Shown: positions 54,134 through 63,205, counted from the stretch's first letter. The stretch is 64,000 nucleotides of DNA from Prochlorococcus marinus str. MIT 9107 (GCF_000759855.1 NZ_JNAI01000003.1:106363-170362), one strand, 5' to 3'. Notes: a model not told the origin generated them from the letters alone. Made by a program: numbers and translations.

Positions 54134-55339
54134 ATGAAAGAAATTGAGAAGATTTCATATGCCAAGACGGTTTATGGGGAGGAGGAAATAGAGGCAGTAG
54201 TTAAATGTCTTGGAGAGTCAACTCAAATGGGTTATTACTCAAGAAAATTTGAAAAAGCAATAGCTAATTTATTCGATAAGAAACACTGTTTATATGTTAA
54301 TTCGGGCTCTTCAGCTCTTCTAATTGGAGTGGAAGCATGCAATTTTCCTGAAGGATCCGAAATTATTACTCCTGCACTAACTTTTTCAACAACTATAGGA
54401 GCTATTTTAAAAAATCATCTTATACCGGTTTTCGTAGATGTTAAACCTTTGACTTATTGCTTAAATGTTGAGCAGGTTGAGGAATTAATTACGGATAAAA
54501 CTAAAGCTATATTGGCTCCAAATTTAATGGGTAATCTCTGCGAATGGGATAAATTGAGAAAGATAGCAGATAAATATGATCTTCTATTAATTGAAGATTC
54601 TGCGGATACATTAGGAGCAACTTTCGAAGATGGTAGATCTAGTGGATCATTTACAGATATATCAATAACAAGTTTTTATGGGTCACATATTATTAATTGC
54701 GCAGGCAATGGTGGAGCTTTGGCAATAAATGATGATCAAATCCTCAAATCTGCAAAGCTTTTAAGATCTTGGGGGAGGAGTTCATCTCTTTTTGATGAGA
54801 AAAGTGAGGCAATAGAAAATAGATTCAACATCGATTTGAACGGAATTGATTATGATGCTAAGTTTGTTTTCGAAACTGTTGGATATAATGTAGAAGGAAA
54901 TGAGTTAGGAGCTGCTTTTGGTCTAGAACAACTAAAAAAATTAAAGAGTAATATCAATACAAGACAATTAAACTTTAAAAAACAAATTCAGTTTTTCAAC
55001 AAACATAAGCAATTCTTTTTAAATCCTATAGAAACAGAAGGAGTAAATACGTCTTGGTTAGCTTTCCCTATCTTGATTTCTCAAGATGCACCTTTTAAAA
55101 GGAATGATTTTCAAATTTACTTGGAAAAAAGAAATATTCAAACTAGAGTTGTTTTTACTGGAAATATTTTAAAGCAACCAATGTGTAAAGGAATAGAGAA
55201 AAGAGTAACATCCTCGGGTTTACATCATGCTGATGAAGTTATGAAAAGAGGCGTTTTATTGCCTGTTCATCATGGGATGACTAATGAAATGTTTAATCGC
55301 CTTCATGAAACTATAGAAGAATTTATAGACAAGTTTTAG
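54134..55339 (+). CDS. DegT/DnrJ/EryC1-family enzyme with His in place of PLP lysine (probable sugar 3-dehydratase)
   Basis: 401 residues, full length for the family. YVNSGSSALLIGVEA (52-68), FSTTIGAIL, LAPNLMGN and IEDSADTLG with the PLP-pyridine Asp155 are kept. At the Schiff-base position, where aminotransferases have Lys in SFxxxK, the sequence is TSFYGSHIINCAGNGG: His185. Replacement of the Lys by His is known in ColD (GDP-4-keto-6-deoxymannose 3-dehydratase) and in RfbH/AscC (E1, CDP-sugar 3-dehydrase). So this is probably a 3-dehydratase giving a 3-deoxy sugar, not an aminotransferase. The CDP-glucose dehydratase gene at 63.2 kb agrees. ATG at 54134. Confidence 0.85.
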   Translation: MKEIEKISYAKTVYGEEEIEAVVKCLGESTQMGYYSRKFEKAIANLFDKKHCLYVNSGSSALLIGVEACNFPEGSEIITPALTFSTTIGAILKNHLIPVFVDVKPLTYCLNVEQVEELITDKTKAILAPNLMGNLCEWDKLRKIADKYDLLLIEDSADTLGATFEDGRSSGSFTDISITSFYGSHIINCAGNGGALAINDDQILKSAKLLRSWGRSSSLFDEKSEAIENRFNIDLNGIDYDAKFVFETVGYNVEGNELGAAFGLEQLKKLKSNINTRQLNFKKQIQFFNKHKQFFLNPIETEGVNTSWLAFPILISQDAPFKRNDFQIYLEKRNIQTRVVFTGNILKQPMCKGIEKRVTSSGLHHADEVMKRGVLLPVHHGMTNEMFNRLHETIEEFIDKF

Positions 55340-55350
55340 AATCATTAATT

Positions 55351-55887
55351 TTATTTTTCGTTATAGAAATCTGCAAATTCAACAATTAAAAATGCCTTCT
55401 TTTTTGGGTATTCATATGCGTATTTATAGGCCGGAATAATATCATCTGTTTCTTTTAGTTCAATTATTTCTATATTTGTAAGAATTTTCTTAAATCCTTC
55501 ACTCATATTCCCGATATGTTGATAGCCAGGGAATAGGGGTTTTTCAGATCCAACTGCAGTTCTTATAATAGGGTTTGGACAAAAGGTGTTTTCACTCATG
55601 ATTGGGTATTTGTCAAGATGATTTACTAATTGATTAGTTGCACATAAAAGAAAATTCCATCTTGGGAATATACTTATCGGTCTAAAATTCGTCAGACATA
55701 ATCCTGAACTTATTCCAAGTTGAGTTTCTTCGAATACTGGAAGTTCAATTCTTTTCTCTTCGGGAACTTCTTTTAAGGTATTAAATAAAGCAGTGCCTGG
55801 ATAATTTACTGCTTGACCTATAAAAATGGTGTCATTTTTTTCTCCTAGCCATCTCATGGATTCAGAAAGTGCTTCAAAATATTTCAT
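55351..55887 (-). CDS. ThDP-dependent E1 beta-like subunit (transketolase pyrimidine-domain type)
   Basis: 178 residues from the ATG at 55887 (MKYFEALSESMRWLG), placed 4 bases after the alpha-type stop. An upstream ATG at 55941 would add 18 residues and overlap the alpha gene by 50 bases; those residues do not look like the family, so 55887 is preferred. FIGQAVNYPGTALFNTL, LPVFEETQLGISSGL (Glu that activates ThDP) and GSEKPLFPGYQH are visible. It lacks the C-terminal transketolase domain and is much shorter than PDH E1 beta. It should pair with the alpha-type protein next to it. Confidence 0.78.
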   Translation of the reverse strand: MKYFEALSESMRWLGEKNDTIFIGQAVNYPGTALFNTLKEVPEEKRIELPVFEETQLGISSGLCLTNFRPISIFPRWNFLLCATNQLVNHLDKYPIMSENTFCPNPIIRTAVGSEKPLFPGYQHIGNMSEGFKKILTNIEIIELKETDDIIPAYKYAYEYPKKKAFLIVEFADFYNEK

Positions 55888-55891
55888 GAAA

Positions 55892-56497
55892 TCAAAATTG
55901 AACTCTTTTGCCGGCCCCTGCATGTGGCCAAGGTAGATCATATTCGTAGAATTTTACCTTTGGTGACCCTTTAAGTGAATAATCTTTTAATCCCCAAGTA
56001 GGTAAAGTATCAGTACAAACTGATTTGTGATTAATTTCTATTATGAACTCTATCGGTAAATCTTGACCAATAGCATATTTAACTGCTTCATTAGCTACTC
56101 CTGTTTCTGATGTCATTCCACCCATAAATAAATATACGATAGAGTCTTTAATATTCTTTTTCTTTATACCTAGAGCTGTTCCAAGGGCAATAGGAATTAT
56201 TCCTCCAACTATAGCACTTGTATAAACTTTGTATTCTGGATAAATAAGTGTTATGCTTTTTCCTTCTTTAATATCTTTAAATAAGATATCTTCTGGGACA
56301 CCTTTGAGAAGGCAATGATAGTGAGATCTCCATGAACTGAATACCCAGTCTTTTTGATTTATGTTCTCAAAAATATTTATAAGTTGAGTTTCATTATTAC
56401 CGTGAAGATGGATTGGTGCTTTTATCTTTGCATCATTAAAATTATCAGCAACCTTTCTTTCAAAATCTATTAAGGATTTTTTATCTAATAAATTCAT
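55892..56497 (-). CDS. ThDP-dependent E1 alpha-like subunit with altered metal motif
   Basis: 201 residues, short for E1 alpha (about 320). Family features: VFSSWRSHYHCLLKGVPEDIL, SAIVGGIIPIALGTALG, ETGVANEAVKYA and EINHKSVCTDT with the second ligand Asn156. The ThDP metal motif, normally GDG or GDM, reads FMGGMTSETG at 124-133, so Gly127 stands where Asp should bind Mg2+. The C-terminus HAGAGKRVQF is normal for such short proteins. Activity may be weak or the metal site different. It is convergent with the DegT gene side and divergent from the GT10 gene; a 20-base palindrome lies in the gap upstream. Confidence 0.76.
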   Translation of the reverse strand: MNLLDKKSLIDFERKVADNFNDAKIKAPIHLHGNNETQLINIFENINQKDWVFSSWRSHYHCLLKGVPEDILFKDIKEGKSITLIYPEYKVYTSAIVGGIIPIALGTALGIKKKNIKDSIVYLFMGGMTSETGVANEAVKYAIGQDLPIEFIIEINHKSVCTDTLPTWGLKDYSLKGSPKVKFYEYDLPWPHAGAGKRVQF

Positions 56498-56546
56498 AAT
56501 ACAAATCCTATCCTATAAAATTTATATAATTTTAAGCTAAGGACCG

Positions 56547-56566
56547 ATCATAACTTAAGTTGTGAT
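56547..56566. promoter_or_regulatory. 20-base near-perfect palindrome between divergent genes (candidate operator)
   Basis: ATCATAACTT then AAGTTGTGAT forms an inverted repeat with 9 of 10 pairs matched and no spacer. It ends 21 bases before the GT10 ATG (56588) and lies 49 bases upstream of the E1 alpha start, so it could govern both. A GATAAAAT directly after it may contain the -10 element of the GT10 gene. No regulator is encoded nearby. Confidence 0.4.
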
Positions 56567-56587
56567 AAAATTTTACTTTGTTTAGAA

Positions 56588-57676
56588 ATGATGTTAATTG
56601 GAATTAGTTCTTATTACGGAGAAGTAAACTTTAAAGATAATGAAAAGCAAGCAGAAGATTTAAGAGTTTTTAATGCTAAAAAAGAATTAAGAGAAATAGG
56701 ATCAAGAAGAGGTCTTGAATTTTTTAAAGAATGCGAGAAGTCTGATGTAAATTTAGAAAATTATAATAAGAAAAACCATTTTAAATATGATCTTATAATT
56801 TTCTGGGATATCCCAAATTTGATTAATTTATTAAAAATAAATTTAAGGAATATTATTTTTAAAAAGCGAACTATCTTGATTATCGAAGATACTCCAGTAG
56901 CAAGAAGTAGAAATTTGTTAATTATCCCATTTTTATTTCACAAAATCATTATTAATACAATTGATTCAAATTTTAAATTTAGAAACTATAAAACTTCTAC
57001 TTTTACCTTACCTACACTTCCAAGTGTAAACGAAATAAAAGAAATGAAATCTTTTATAAGTAATTCAAAAAGGAAGAAAAAAATTAATTATATTGCTAGT
57101 AATAAATCAGCTTTAAACAAAAATTCCTCCTTTTTATTTCGAGAAAGAATTGTAAAAGATTTAAATTTATATGAAAGTAAAATATTTGATTTATATGGGA
57201 ATGGATGGGAAAGAAGACAAATTCCAATGGATATGCCTTTAATATTTTTGATAGTAAGAAACAAATATATTAAAAAATTAGTATTGAATTTTATAAATAT
57301 TTTTAGATATTCTACTAAATCTAATGGGATGGTTAAATTGAAATCTGAAACATTAAATCAGTATGATTTCTCATTAGCAATTGAACCTTTTTTGGGAAGT
57401 CCTAAAATTGTTTTAGAAAAATTATTTGACCCTATGCTGGCGGGTTCAATACCTATATATTATGGTCCAGATATAAGTTCTATCCCTAATGACTGTTACT
57501 TAAGAATTAAAAAGAGTGGAGCTTTAAAGCAAATTTCTAATTATGTAAATAAAATGTCTGAAGAAAAAAAAGAAATTTATAGAAGAAATATATATGAGTT
57601 TTTGATATCTAAAGCTGCAGATAAATATAGATATAAAACTTACGCAAAATTTTTACTTAATGAGATTGTTTCTTAA
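56588..57676 (+). CDS. GT10 (alpha-1,3/1,4-fucosyltransferase-like) glycosyltransferase
   Basis: 362 residues. The C-terminal half contains the GT10 signature: YDFSLAIEPFLGSPKIVLEK and LFDPMLAGSIPIYYGPDIS, with the conserved Glu and Lys that bind GDP-fucose, then IPNDCYLRIKKSG. The N-terminal half is variable, as usual in the family. It should transfer fucose or a related GDP-sugar onto a surface glycan. The manC, GMD-like and GDP-fucose-synthase-like genes of this island would make the donor. ATG start at 56588, preceded by the palindrome. No membrane helix. Confidence 0.85.
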   Translation: MMLIGISSYYGEVNFKDNEKQAEDLRVFNAKKELREIGSRRGLEFFKECEKSDVNLENYNKKNHFKYDLIIFWDIPNLINLLKINLRNIIFKKRTILIIEDTPVARSRNLLIIPFLFHKIIINTIDSNFKFRNYKTSTFTLPTLPSVNEIKEMKSFISNSKRKKKINYIASNKSALNKNSSFLFRERIVKDLNLYESKIFDLYGNGWERRQIPMDMPLIFLIVRNKYIKKLVLNFINIFRYSTKSNGMVKLKSETLNQYDFSLAIEPFLGSPKIVLEKLFDPMLAGSIPIYYGPDISSIPNDCYLRIKKSGALKQISNYVNKMSEEKKEIYRRNIYEFLISKAADKYRYKTYAKFLLNEIVS

Positions 57677-57704
57677 AGATTTTGTTAAAGGTTTTATTGT
57701 TTTT

Positions 57705-58826
57705 TTAGAATTTGCTAAAAAATTTATTAAATATTTTATAAAAGTAAAATCCAGAAAATATTATTGAGAAAGAGAATTTTTTTCTAAGTATGCTGTAGTC
57801 ATATGAAGCTTTACACATTAATTCATCAAATATAGTAATTTCTTGATTTTTAGAAGTGTGTAACATAGAACTTTCCATAAATAGGTTAAATTGTTTTTTA
57901 AAACTATTGATCGAACAATATTTTTTAATTAAATTAAAATTTTCTTCCCTAATTTTATTTATTACTGATTCGTCATTTTCGAGTAAACTTTCTAAATTTT
58001 TCTTTGAAAAATCACTTAATCTAAAATAATTTACGCCTTCTTTAAGTTCAAATGCATAAGAATTTGGAGCGTGATCAATCACTGGGACACAACCCGCAAT
58101 CATATATTCAAAAATTTTCCCTTTAAACTGATGTTGATAAGTAATTTTTCTTTTGGATAACGGATTCGAAGATGGAGCTGAGCCGTTAACGATACCAAAT
58201 TTACATTTTCTGAAATTTAGATGTAATTCTTTCATCTTTAAAAATTTACAATTTTTAGAAGGTCCAATAAATAAAAATTTAATTTTGGAATTTTTGAGAT
58301 TATTATAAATTTCATTTCTTCCTCTTCTTTCATTATCAATTCTGCCAGAGTGAACGAAGTCAAAAATTCTTTTATTTGATTTATCAAGCTTTGTAGGCTT
58401 TTCGAAGAAATTTTTAGTCCTAATAACAAATAAAGGATGATGAAAAGATGCAATTCCATAAAATGATTCATACATGAATGATTCTCCTAGTTCTCCTGTA
58501 AAACAGAAATCTAAGAATTTTGCATAATAAGAAAATATTTCTTTTAAATATTGTTGACTATCTGCTAGATTCATCCCTAAAAAAGAATATCTAGCATTTA
58601 TGTATTTTTTTAATTTTTTTAGTTCACCAAGTTTTGGATAAAAACACAGTAAGAAAAAATCTCCATTTTTAAAATTGTAACTTTTAATTTCTTTGATATT
58701 AATTATACGAGTGAAATTTCTCCCAAAAGCTTTGTCATATATAGCTTTAAACTTAAGAAAAAAATAATATTTAAACTCATCATTAAGATCTTTTTCTTTT
58801 TCATTAATTATTAATATTAAAGACAT
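57705..58826 (-). CDS. GT-B-fold glycosyltransferase
   Basis: 373 residues. The C-terminal half has KGKIFEYMIAGCVPVIDHAPN, the donor-binding region of GT1/GT4-like enzymes, and earlier DFVHSGRIDNERRGR and FLFIGPSKNCKFL. The N-terminal half is diverged. HQFKGKIFEYM with its Glu suggests an NDP-sugar donor. No membrane helix, although the last 25 residues (FSFSIIFSGFYFYKIF) are hydrophobic and may bind the membrane. It is convergent with the GT10 gene, with 28 bases between. Start at ATG 58826. Confidence 0.75.
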   Translation of the reverse strand: MSLILIINEKEKDLNDEFKYYFFLKFKAIYDKAFGRNFTRIINIKEIKSYNFKNGDFFLLCFYPKLGELKKLKKYINARYSFLGMNLADSQQYLKEIFSYYAKFLDFCFTGELGESFMYESFYGIASFHHPLFVIRTKNFFEKPTKLDKSNKRIFDFVHSGRIDNERRGRNEIYNNLKNSKIKFLFIGPSKNCKFLKMKELHLNFRKCKFGIVNGSAPSSNPLSKRKITYQHQFKGKIFEYMIAGCVPVIDHAPNSYAFELKEGVNYFRLSDFSKKNLESLLENDESVINKIREENFNLIKKYCSINSFKKQFNLFMESSMLHTSKNQEITIFDELMCKASYDYSILRKKFSFSIIFSGFYFYKIFNKFFSKF

Positions 58827-58910
58827 AAAAGATTTTTGAATTTAAAGTTTAATTTCTTTTTAAAAGATTTTTTAAGTTGACTAAGATTTATAATCTTTAA
58901 AGAAATAATT

Positions 58911-60428
58911 TTAGTCTCCACAAACTTTACGTTTTAACTTGTGCCCAGCCATCTCTTCAACATTCAACCTTTGCTGTAATCCGAATTTTGCTTCCACCTT
59001 CTTTAGGAAGGCGGGATTTCTGAAATAAGTTTCCCAAAAATAATCTCTAAATTTCAGAACTTCTCTCGAAGATAAAAACTTAGTAGGTAGAGGTTTGCAT
59101 TCATAAGATAAGAATGCAAATTCCTCATAATTACTAGGTAAATCCCATCCTTCCTCTTTAGCCATAGTATAAAGTTTAGATCCTGGCAATGCCTGGCATG
59201 GGTATACATTCATCATTTCAGTATTTAGTTCTAATGCAAGATTAAGAGTATCAGTCATAGTTTCATATCTATCTTCAGGTAATCCAACTATGTAGTTGCT
59301 TATTATATTAATATCGTGTCTTGAGATCATCTTACAAATTTCTCTTACATTTACATCCTTAAAAGAACCCTTAGATACTTCTTGCCGAACCATTTGATTA
59401 CCCGCCTCAATTCCCAAAGCTAGCCATTTAATTCCTGCTTGTCTTGTAAGATCAAGAACTTTTTCTCGTGCCGTATCTATTCTTGAATATGCCCACATAT
59501 GAAAATTAAAATCCTCTTCGATTATCTTCTTGCATATAGAAACATAATATTTTTGATTTAAAAGAAACATTTCATCTGATATTCGAATTGTAGAAACGCC
59601 ATAATCCTTTAGAATCCTAAATTGTTTTGATACCCATTCCGGAGACCAAAATCTCATTACTCTGCTATCAGTAGCAGATATGTTTTCTGAATTATCAGTT
59701 CTATTTAAAATATTTATCATGCAAAATTCACAACCATACACACAACCGAGGCTTGTGTATATGGCGGCATATGGGGAACGCATAGATTCGTTAAAATTTG
59801 CATGCCAAACGTGAGATCGATATAAATCAAACGGCTTTTCTTTCATTGGAAGAAGATCCCATGCATATCCAGGTAAATCAATATCCATTCTTTCTTGGGG
59901 GACAATTCTTTCAGGATCATTTATTATTAAGCTCTTTGAATTATCTTTCCAACCAATTCCCTTGACTTTTTTTAGATCTTGTTCGCTTAAATCACATTTT
60001 AATAGGTTCCATAGAGCATAAACACCCTCATTTAATAGTACTGAATCAACACATTTTAGTTCTAATACTTCTTTTGGAAGAGCTGAAATATGAGAGCCAA
60101 CAAATGATATATGTGTATCAATTTCAGCATTATAAACTTCGCTAGCTAATTCCTTAGCACCAATCATACTTGTTGTCCCTGCATTAGGATTTTGTCCATA
60201 AACTACAAATAGAGTTACTCTTGGTTTCAGTTCGTTTATTCTTTTAACTGCTTCCTCATTTGAAAGATTTTCTGCACAACAATCTAATATTTTTACTTCA
60301 AAACCTTTTGATCTGCAACTTTCAGCTAGTAAAAGAGACCATGTAGGAGGCTCGATTCCAGAAAATTTATTACTTAAGTTTTGATAAGCTCTCTTGGCTG
60401 AGTTAGAGTGAACAAGTAAACAATCCAT
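58911..60428 (-). CDS. B12-binding-domain radical SAM enzyme
   Basis: 505 residues. Residues 1-150 form a cobalamin-binding Rossmann-like domain (TWSLLLAESCRSKGFEV, VYGQNPNAG, SFVGSHISALPKE) without the DxHxxG motif, as normal for this class. The radical SAM motif is Cys229, Cys233, Cys236 in SLGCVYGCEFC, followed by IRISDEMFLLN, LGIEAGNQMVRQEVSKG and YIVGLPEDRYETM. Enzymes of this kind often methylate unreactive carbon with methylcobalamin, which the cobL pathway could supply; in a glycan island this suggests C-methylation of a sugar or lipid. Its codon use looks less AT-biased than its neighbours. ATG at 60428. Confidence 0.86.
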   Translation of the reverse strand: MDCLLVHSNSAKRAYQNLSNKFSGIEPPTWSLLLAESCRSKGFEVKILDCCAENLSNEEAVKRINELKPRVTLFVVYGQNPNAGTTSMIGAKELASEVYNAEIDTHISFVGSHISALPKEVLELKCVDSVLLNEGVYALWNLLKCDLSEQDLKKVKGIGWKDNSKSLIINDPERIVPQERMDIDLPGYAWDLLPMKEKPFDLYRSHVWHANFNESMRSPYAAIYTSLGCVYGCEFCMINILNRTDNSENISATDSRVMRFWSPEWVSKQFRILKDYGVSTIRISDEMFLLNQKYYVSICKKIIEEDFNFHMWAYSRIDTAREKVLDLTRQAGIKWLALGIEAGNQMVRQEVSKGSFKDVNVREICKMISRHDINIISNYIVGLPEDRYETMTDTLNLALELNTEMMNVYPCQALPGSKLYTMAKEEGWDLPSNYEEFAFLSYECKPLPTKFLSSREVLKFRDYFWETYFRNPAFLKKVEAKFGLQQRLNVEEMAGHKLKRKVCGD

Positions 60429-60510
60429 ATAATCTGCTAGTAGGTGCTAATCTTAAAAAAAATAATTAAAAGCATTTTATAACTTAATTTTAGAAAAATA
60501 TTTAATTATT

Positions 60511-62202
60511 ATGTTTCATGCTTACAACATTTTAAAGAATATTCTTCAGAATGTAAATATAAAATCACAATACCTGATCTCTCAGCATTTAATTTTTTCT
60601 CTTTTAGTTACTTTATTAGATTTAGGACTATATTATCTGATTGCAGCTGATTATAAAGAAAACTTTATTTTTTATTATTGGGAATTATCACCACCACTTT
60701 TAATAATTCTAACAATTATTTTTATCTCTTTTACAAGATTATTACTTCTTTATTCGACAGTAATTACAACAGCATGTGTAGGAACAAGTCTTCATACAAA
60801 TCTTGTCTATTCTTATTTACAACTTCCTTACATAAACTTTAAGAAAAAAGAAAAGGGATTTTATATAAATAAGCTTTCAAAACATGTTGAGTTGGCTATA
60901 CATTCATTATTTTCCTGTTTTCAACTAATTATTTGTGCTTTAACTCTTATAATATCTGCTATTTATGTCTTATTTAATTCAGATACTAATACTATTTTAT
61001 TAATCTCTTTTACTGCCTTGTTGTTCTTGGGGATTTCTGTATTTGCAAAGAAAAAATTAACAAAAATTTCAGAATTTCATCAGGATAACCTGAACCAATT
61101 GATGTTAGGCAATGTAAGGCTAATTTCATCTTTTAGAGAAATTTTCTTTTCTCAAGCATTACATCAAGAAATATCTAATGAAGAAAGGTTGATCCAAAAA
61201 ACATGGATGAATGGAAGTTTTATAGCTTTTTACTCAAATTTTTCTAGGTATATTTTAGAGCCTATTATATTAATATCTGCCGTGATTTTTTTATTAAGGG
61301 ATAATAGTTTTGGAGAAGTTTTTCGTAATCCAGCAATTTTATTTTCCCTTTTAAGAGCAATTAGCGTAATTCAAACTTTATTTTCTAGTTGGGCCAATGT
61401 AATGGCATATAAAGGTTTCGCATTCTCAGTATGTCACGATATAAAGTTCTTGTTTAATAAAAATAAAACGCACATTTTAGATCATCAAAAATTTAGACTG
61501 AGTGATAATGCCTCAAATATAATTGAATTCAGGAATATAACTTTTAAGTACAATAAGAATCAAGTGATATTGAAGAGATTAAGTTTTTGTTTTAAATCAG
61601 GAGTAAATATTTTGATTGGAAATAATGGAACTGGTAAGTCAACTCTTCTTGATATTATTTGTGGTCTTGTACCCCCAGATTCTGGAGAAGTTTATATTCA
61701 AGGAATTCCTATTTGGATTAATGCGAAGCTTAGTGATGAGGAATTAATAAAAAAGAAAAAAATATTGAGTTCAATTGCTTACTTATCTCAAAATCAATTT
61801 ATTCGTAATGATACAATTTTGAGAAATATAACTAACAATAATTTACTCGAGAATTGTGATAAAAAACTTCTAAAGGAAGTAATAGATATGATAGGGATGT
61901 GGGAGATTATTGGAAAAGATTTCAGATTTGCAAATAAAATGTGTGGAGAAAATGGGAATCTATTATCTGGTGGACAAAGACAAAAACTTTCCTTAGCAAG
62001 AGCTTTATACCAGAAACCTAGTTATTTATTCTTAGATGAATCTTTATCAGCAATTGATGAAAATTCTAGAATAAGGATTTTGGGAAATTTAGGTAAGCTG
62101 AAATTTATCAAATGCACAATTCTTATCTCCCATAATTTTGTTGAGAATAATGAAAATATACATAAATATTTATTATCCCAGAATGAGATAAAGTCTATAT
62201 AG
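60511..62202 (+). CDS. ABC exporter with fused membrane and ATPase domains (flippase-like)
   Basis: 563 residues. Six membrane helices occupy about residues 25-300. The ATPase domain begins near 336 with IIEFRNITFKYNKNQV; Walker A is GNNGTGKST at 370-378, Q loop YLSQNQF, signature LLSGGQRQKLSLARAL, Walker B YLFLDESLS and the switch His in LISHNF. The order is that of PglK/MsbA-type half-transporters that work as homodimers and flip lipid-linked oligosaccharides. The context makes export of a glycan intermediate likely. ATG start at 60511, divergent from the radical SAM gene by 82 bases. Confidence 0.9.
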   Translation: MFHAYNILKNILQNVNIKSQYLISQHLIFSLLVTLLDLGLYYLIAADYKENFIFYYWELSPPLLIILTIIFISFTRLLLLYSTVITTACVGTSLHTNLVYSYLQLPYINFKKKEKGFYINKLSKHVELAIHSLFSCFQLIICALTLIISAIYVLFNSDTNTILLISFTALLFLGISVFAKKKLTKISEFHQDNLNQLMLGNVRLISSFREIFFSQALHQEISNEERLIQKTWMNGSFIAFYSNFSRYILEPIILISAVIFLLRDNSFGEVFRNPAILFSLLRAISVIQTLFSSWANVMAYKGFAFSVCHDIKFLFNKNKTHILDHQKFRLSDNASNIIEFRNITFKYNKNQVILKRLSFCFKSGVNILIGNNGTGKSTLLDIICGLVPPDSGEVYIQGIPIWINAKLSDEELIKKKKILSSIAYLSQNQFIRNDTILRNITNNNLLENCDKKLLKEVIDMIGMWEIIGKDFRFANKMCGENGNLLSGGQRQKLSLARALYQKPSYLFLDESLSAIDENSRIRILGNLGKLKFIKCTILISHNFVENNENIHKYLLSQNEIKSI

Positions 62203-62233
62203 TATTTTTAAGAGAATTTTTTTTAAAATAAAA

Positions 62234-63184
62234 TTAATATTTATTTCTAATAGTAATAAAGTCTTCATTTTTTTCAAACCATAAACATGTTTCTTTTATA
62301 CCCTTTTCTAAGGGTGTAAATTCAAAACCAGATTCTTTTATGAATTTAGAATTATCCATTGGTCTTCTGAAAATCCCTTTTGGTTTGTTAGTAAGATAGT
62401 GTATTTTGCTTTGATCAATTTTAAAAGACTTACAAATTAATTTTGCAATATCATCAATTGAAAGTTCTTCTGCAGTACCAACGTTAATAATTTCTGGAAG
62501 ATTAAAATTATTTATGCACCATTTATAAATATGAACATAATCATCTACAAAGGTATATTGCCTTAATGGGGTGCCATCTCCCCATACTTCTAAATTTTCA
62601 TTATTTAATTTTGATAAATAAGCCTTTCTTATTAATGAAGGTAACATAGTCGAATGATCAGGATCAAAGTTATCCTCAGGTCCATATATCCCATTGGGGA
62701 CTAGACCAACAAAATTAACTTTGTATTGAGATGAATAAGTTTTAATTAAAGGTTCTAATATTGCTTTCGCATATGCATAGCCTGTTCCAGATGAATGAGG
62801 ATTTCCTGTTAAATTAGACTCTTCTTTAATTGGTAATTCTGCATTCTCAGGATACATTCCAACAGATAGAGTAAAAATACATTTGTTTACTTTATTTTTT
62901 ACACAATTATCGGCAATATTAATTGCCATCAATAAATTATCTCTAAATAATGTGGCCTGAAATTCTTTGCTAAAACCTATCCCACCACTTTTAGCTGCTA
63001 AATGGAATACAAAATTCGGTTTAATCTTTTCAAAAAGTTTATTGCATTCTTGTGGACTTGTTAGATCGCAATCTCTCCCAGTTGTATAAATAATCTCATA
63101 ATCATTAAAAAGTTTTTTATTTCTCCTAAAAGCATTTCCAAGTACTCCATTTGCTCCAGTTATTAGAATTTTGGATTTAGCCAT
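62234..63184 (-). CDS. GDP-L-fucose-synthase-like NAD-dependent epimerase/reductase
   Basis: 316 residues. NADP loop ILITGANGVLGNAFRR (5-20), HLAAKSGGIGFSKE, the catalytic Ser in TLSVGMYPENAELP, YxxxK in GTGYAYAKAILEPL, VPNGIYGPEDNFDPDHS and RQYTFVDDYV. The order and the GIYGPxDNFdpxxxHxxP pattern are those of GDP-fucose synthase (Fcl/WcaG); the usual Cys and His that act in the epimerisation are not clearly all present. It would finish the GDP-fucose pathway begun by manC and the GMD-like gene, for the GT10 enzyme. ATG at 63184; 62 bases after the rfbG-like stop. Confidence 0.82.
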   Translation of the reverse strand: MAKSKILITGANGVLGNAFRRNKKLFNDYEIIYTTGRDCDLTSPQECNKLFEKIKPNFVFHLAAKSGGIGFSKEFQATLFRDNLLMAINIADNCVKNKVNKCIFTLSVGMYPENAELPIKEESNLTGNPHSSGTGYAYAKAILEPLIKTYSSQYKVNFVGLVPNGIYGPEDNFDPDHSTMLPSLIRKAYLSKLNNENLEVWGDGTPLRQYTFVDDYVHIYKWCINNFNLPEIINVGTAEELSIDDIAKLICKSFKIDQSKIHYLTNKPKGIFRRPMDNSKFIKESGFEFTPLEKGIKETCLWFEKNEDFITIRNKY

Positions 63185-63205
63185 AATTTATATACTTCAT
63201 TAACC

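Noticed and set aside
54134..55339. Ordinary sugar aminotransferase
   Set aside because: The PLP-binding Lys is replaced by His185, so a normal transamination role was rejected in favour of a dehydratase.
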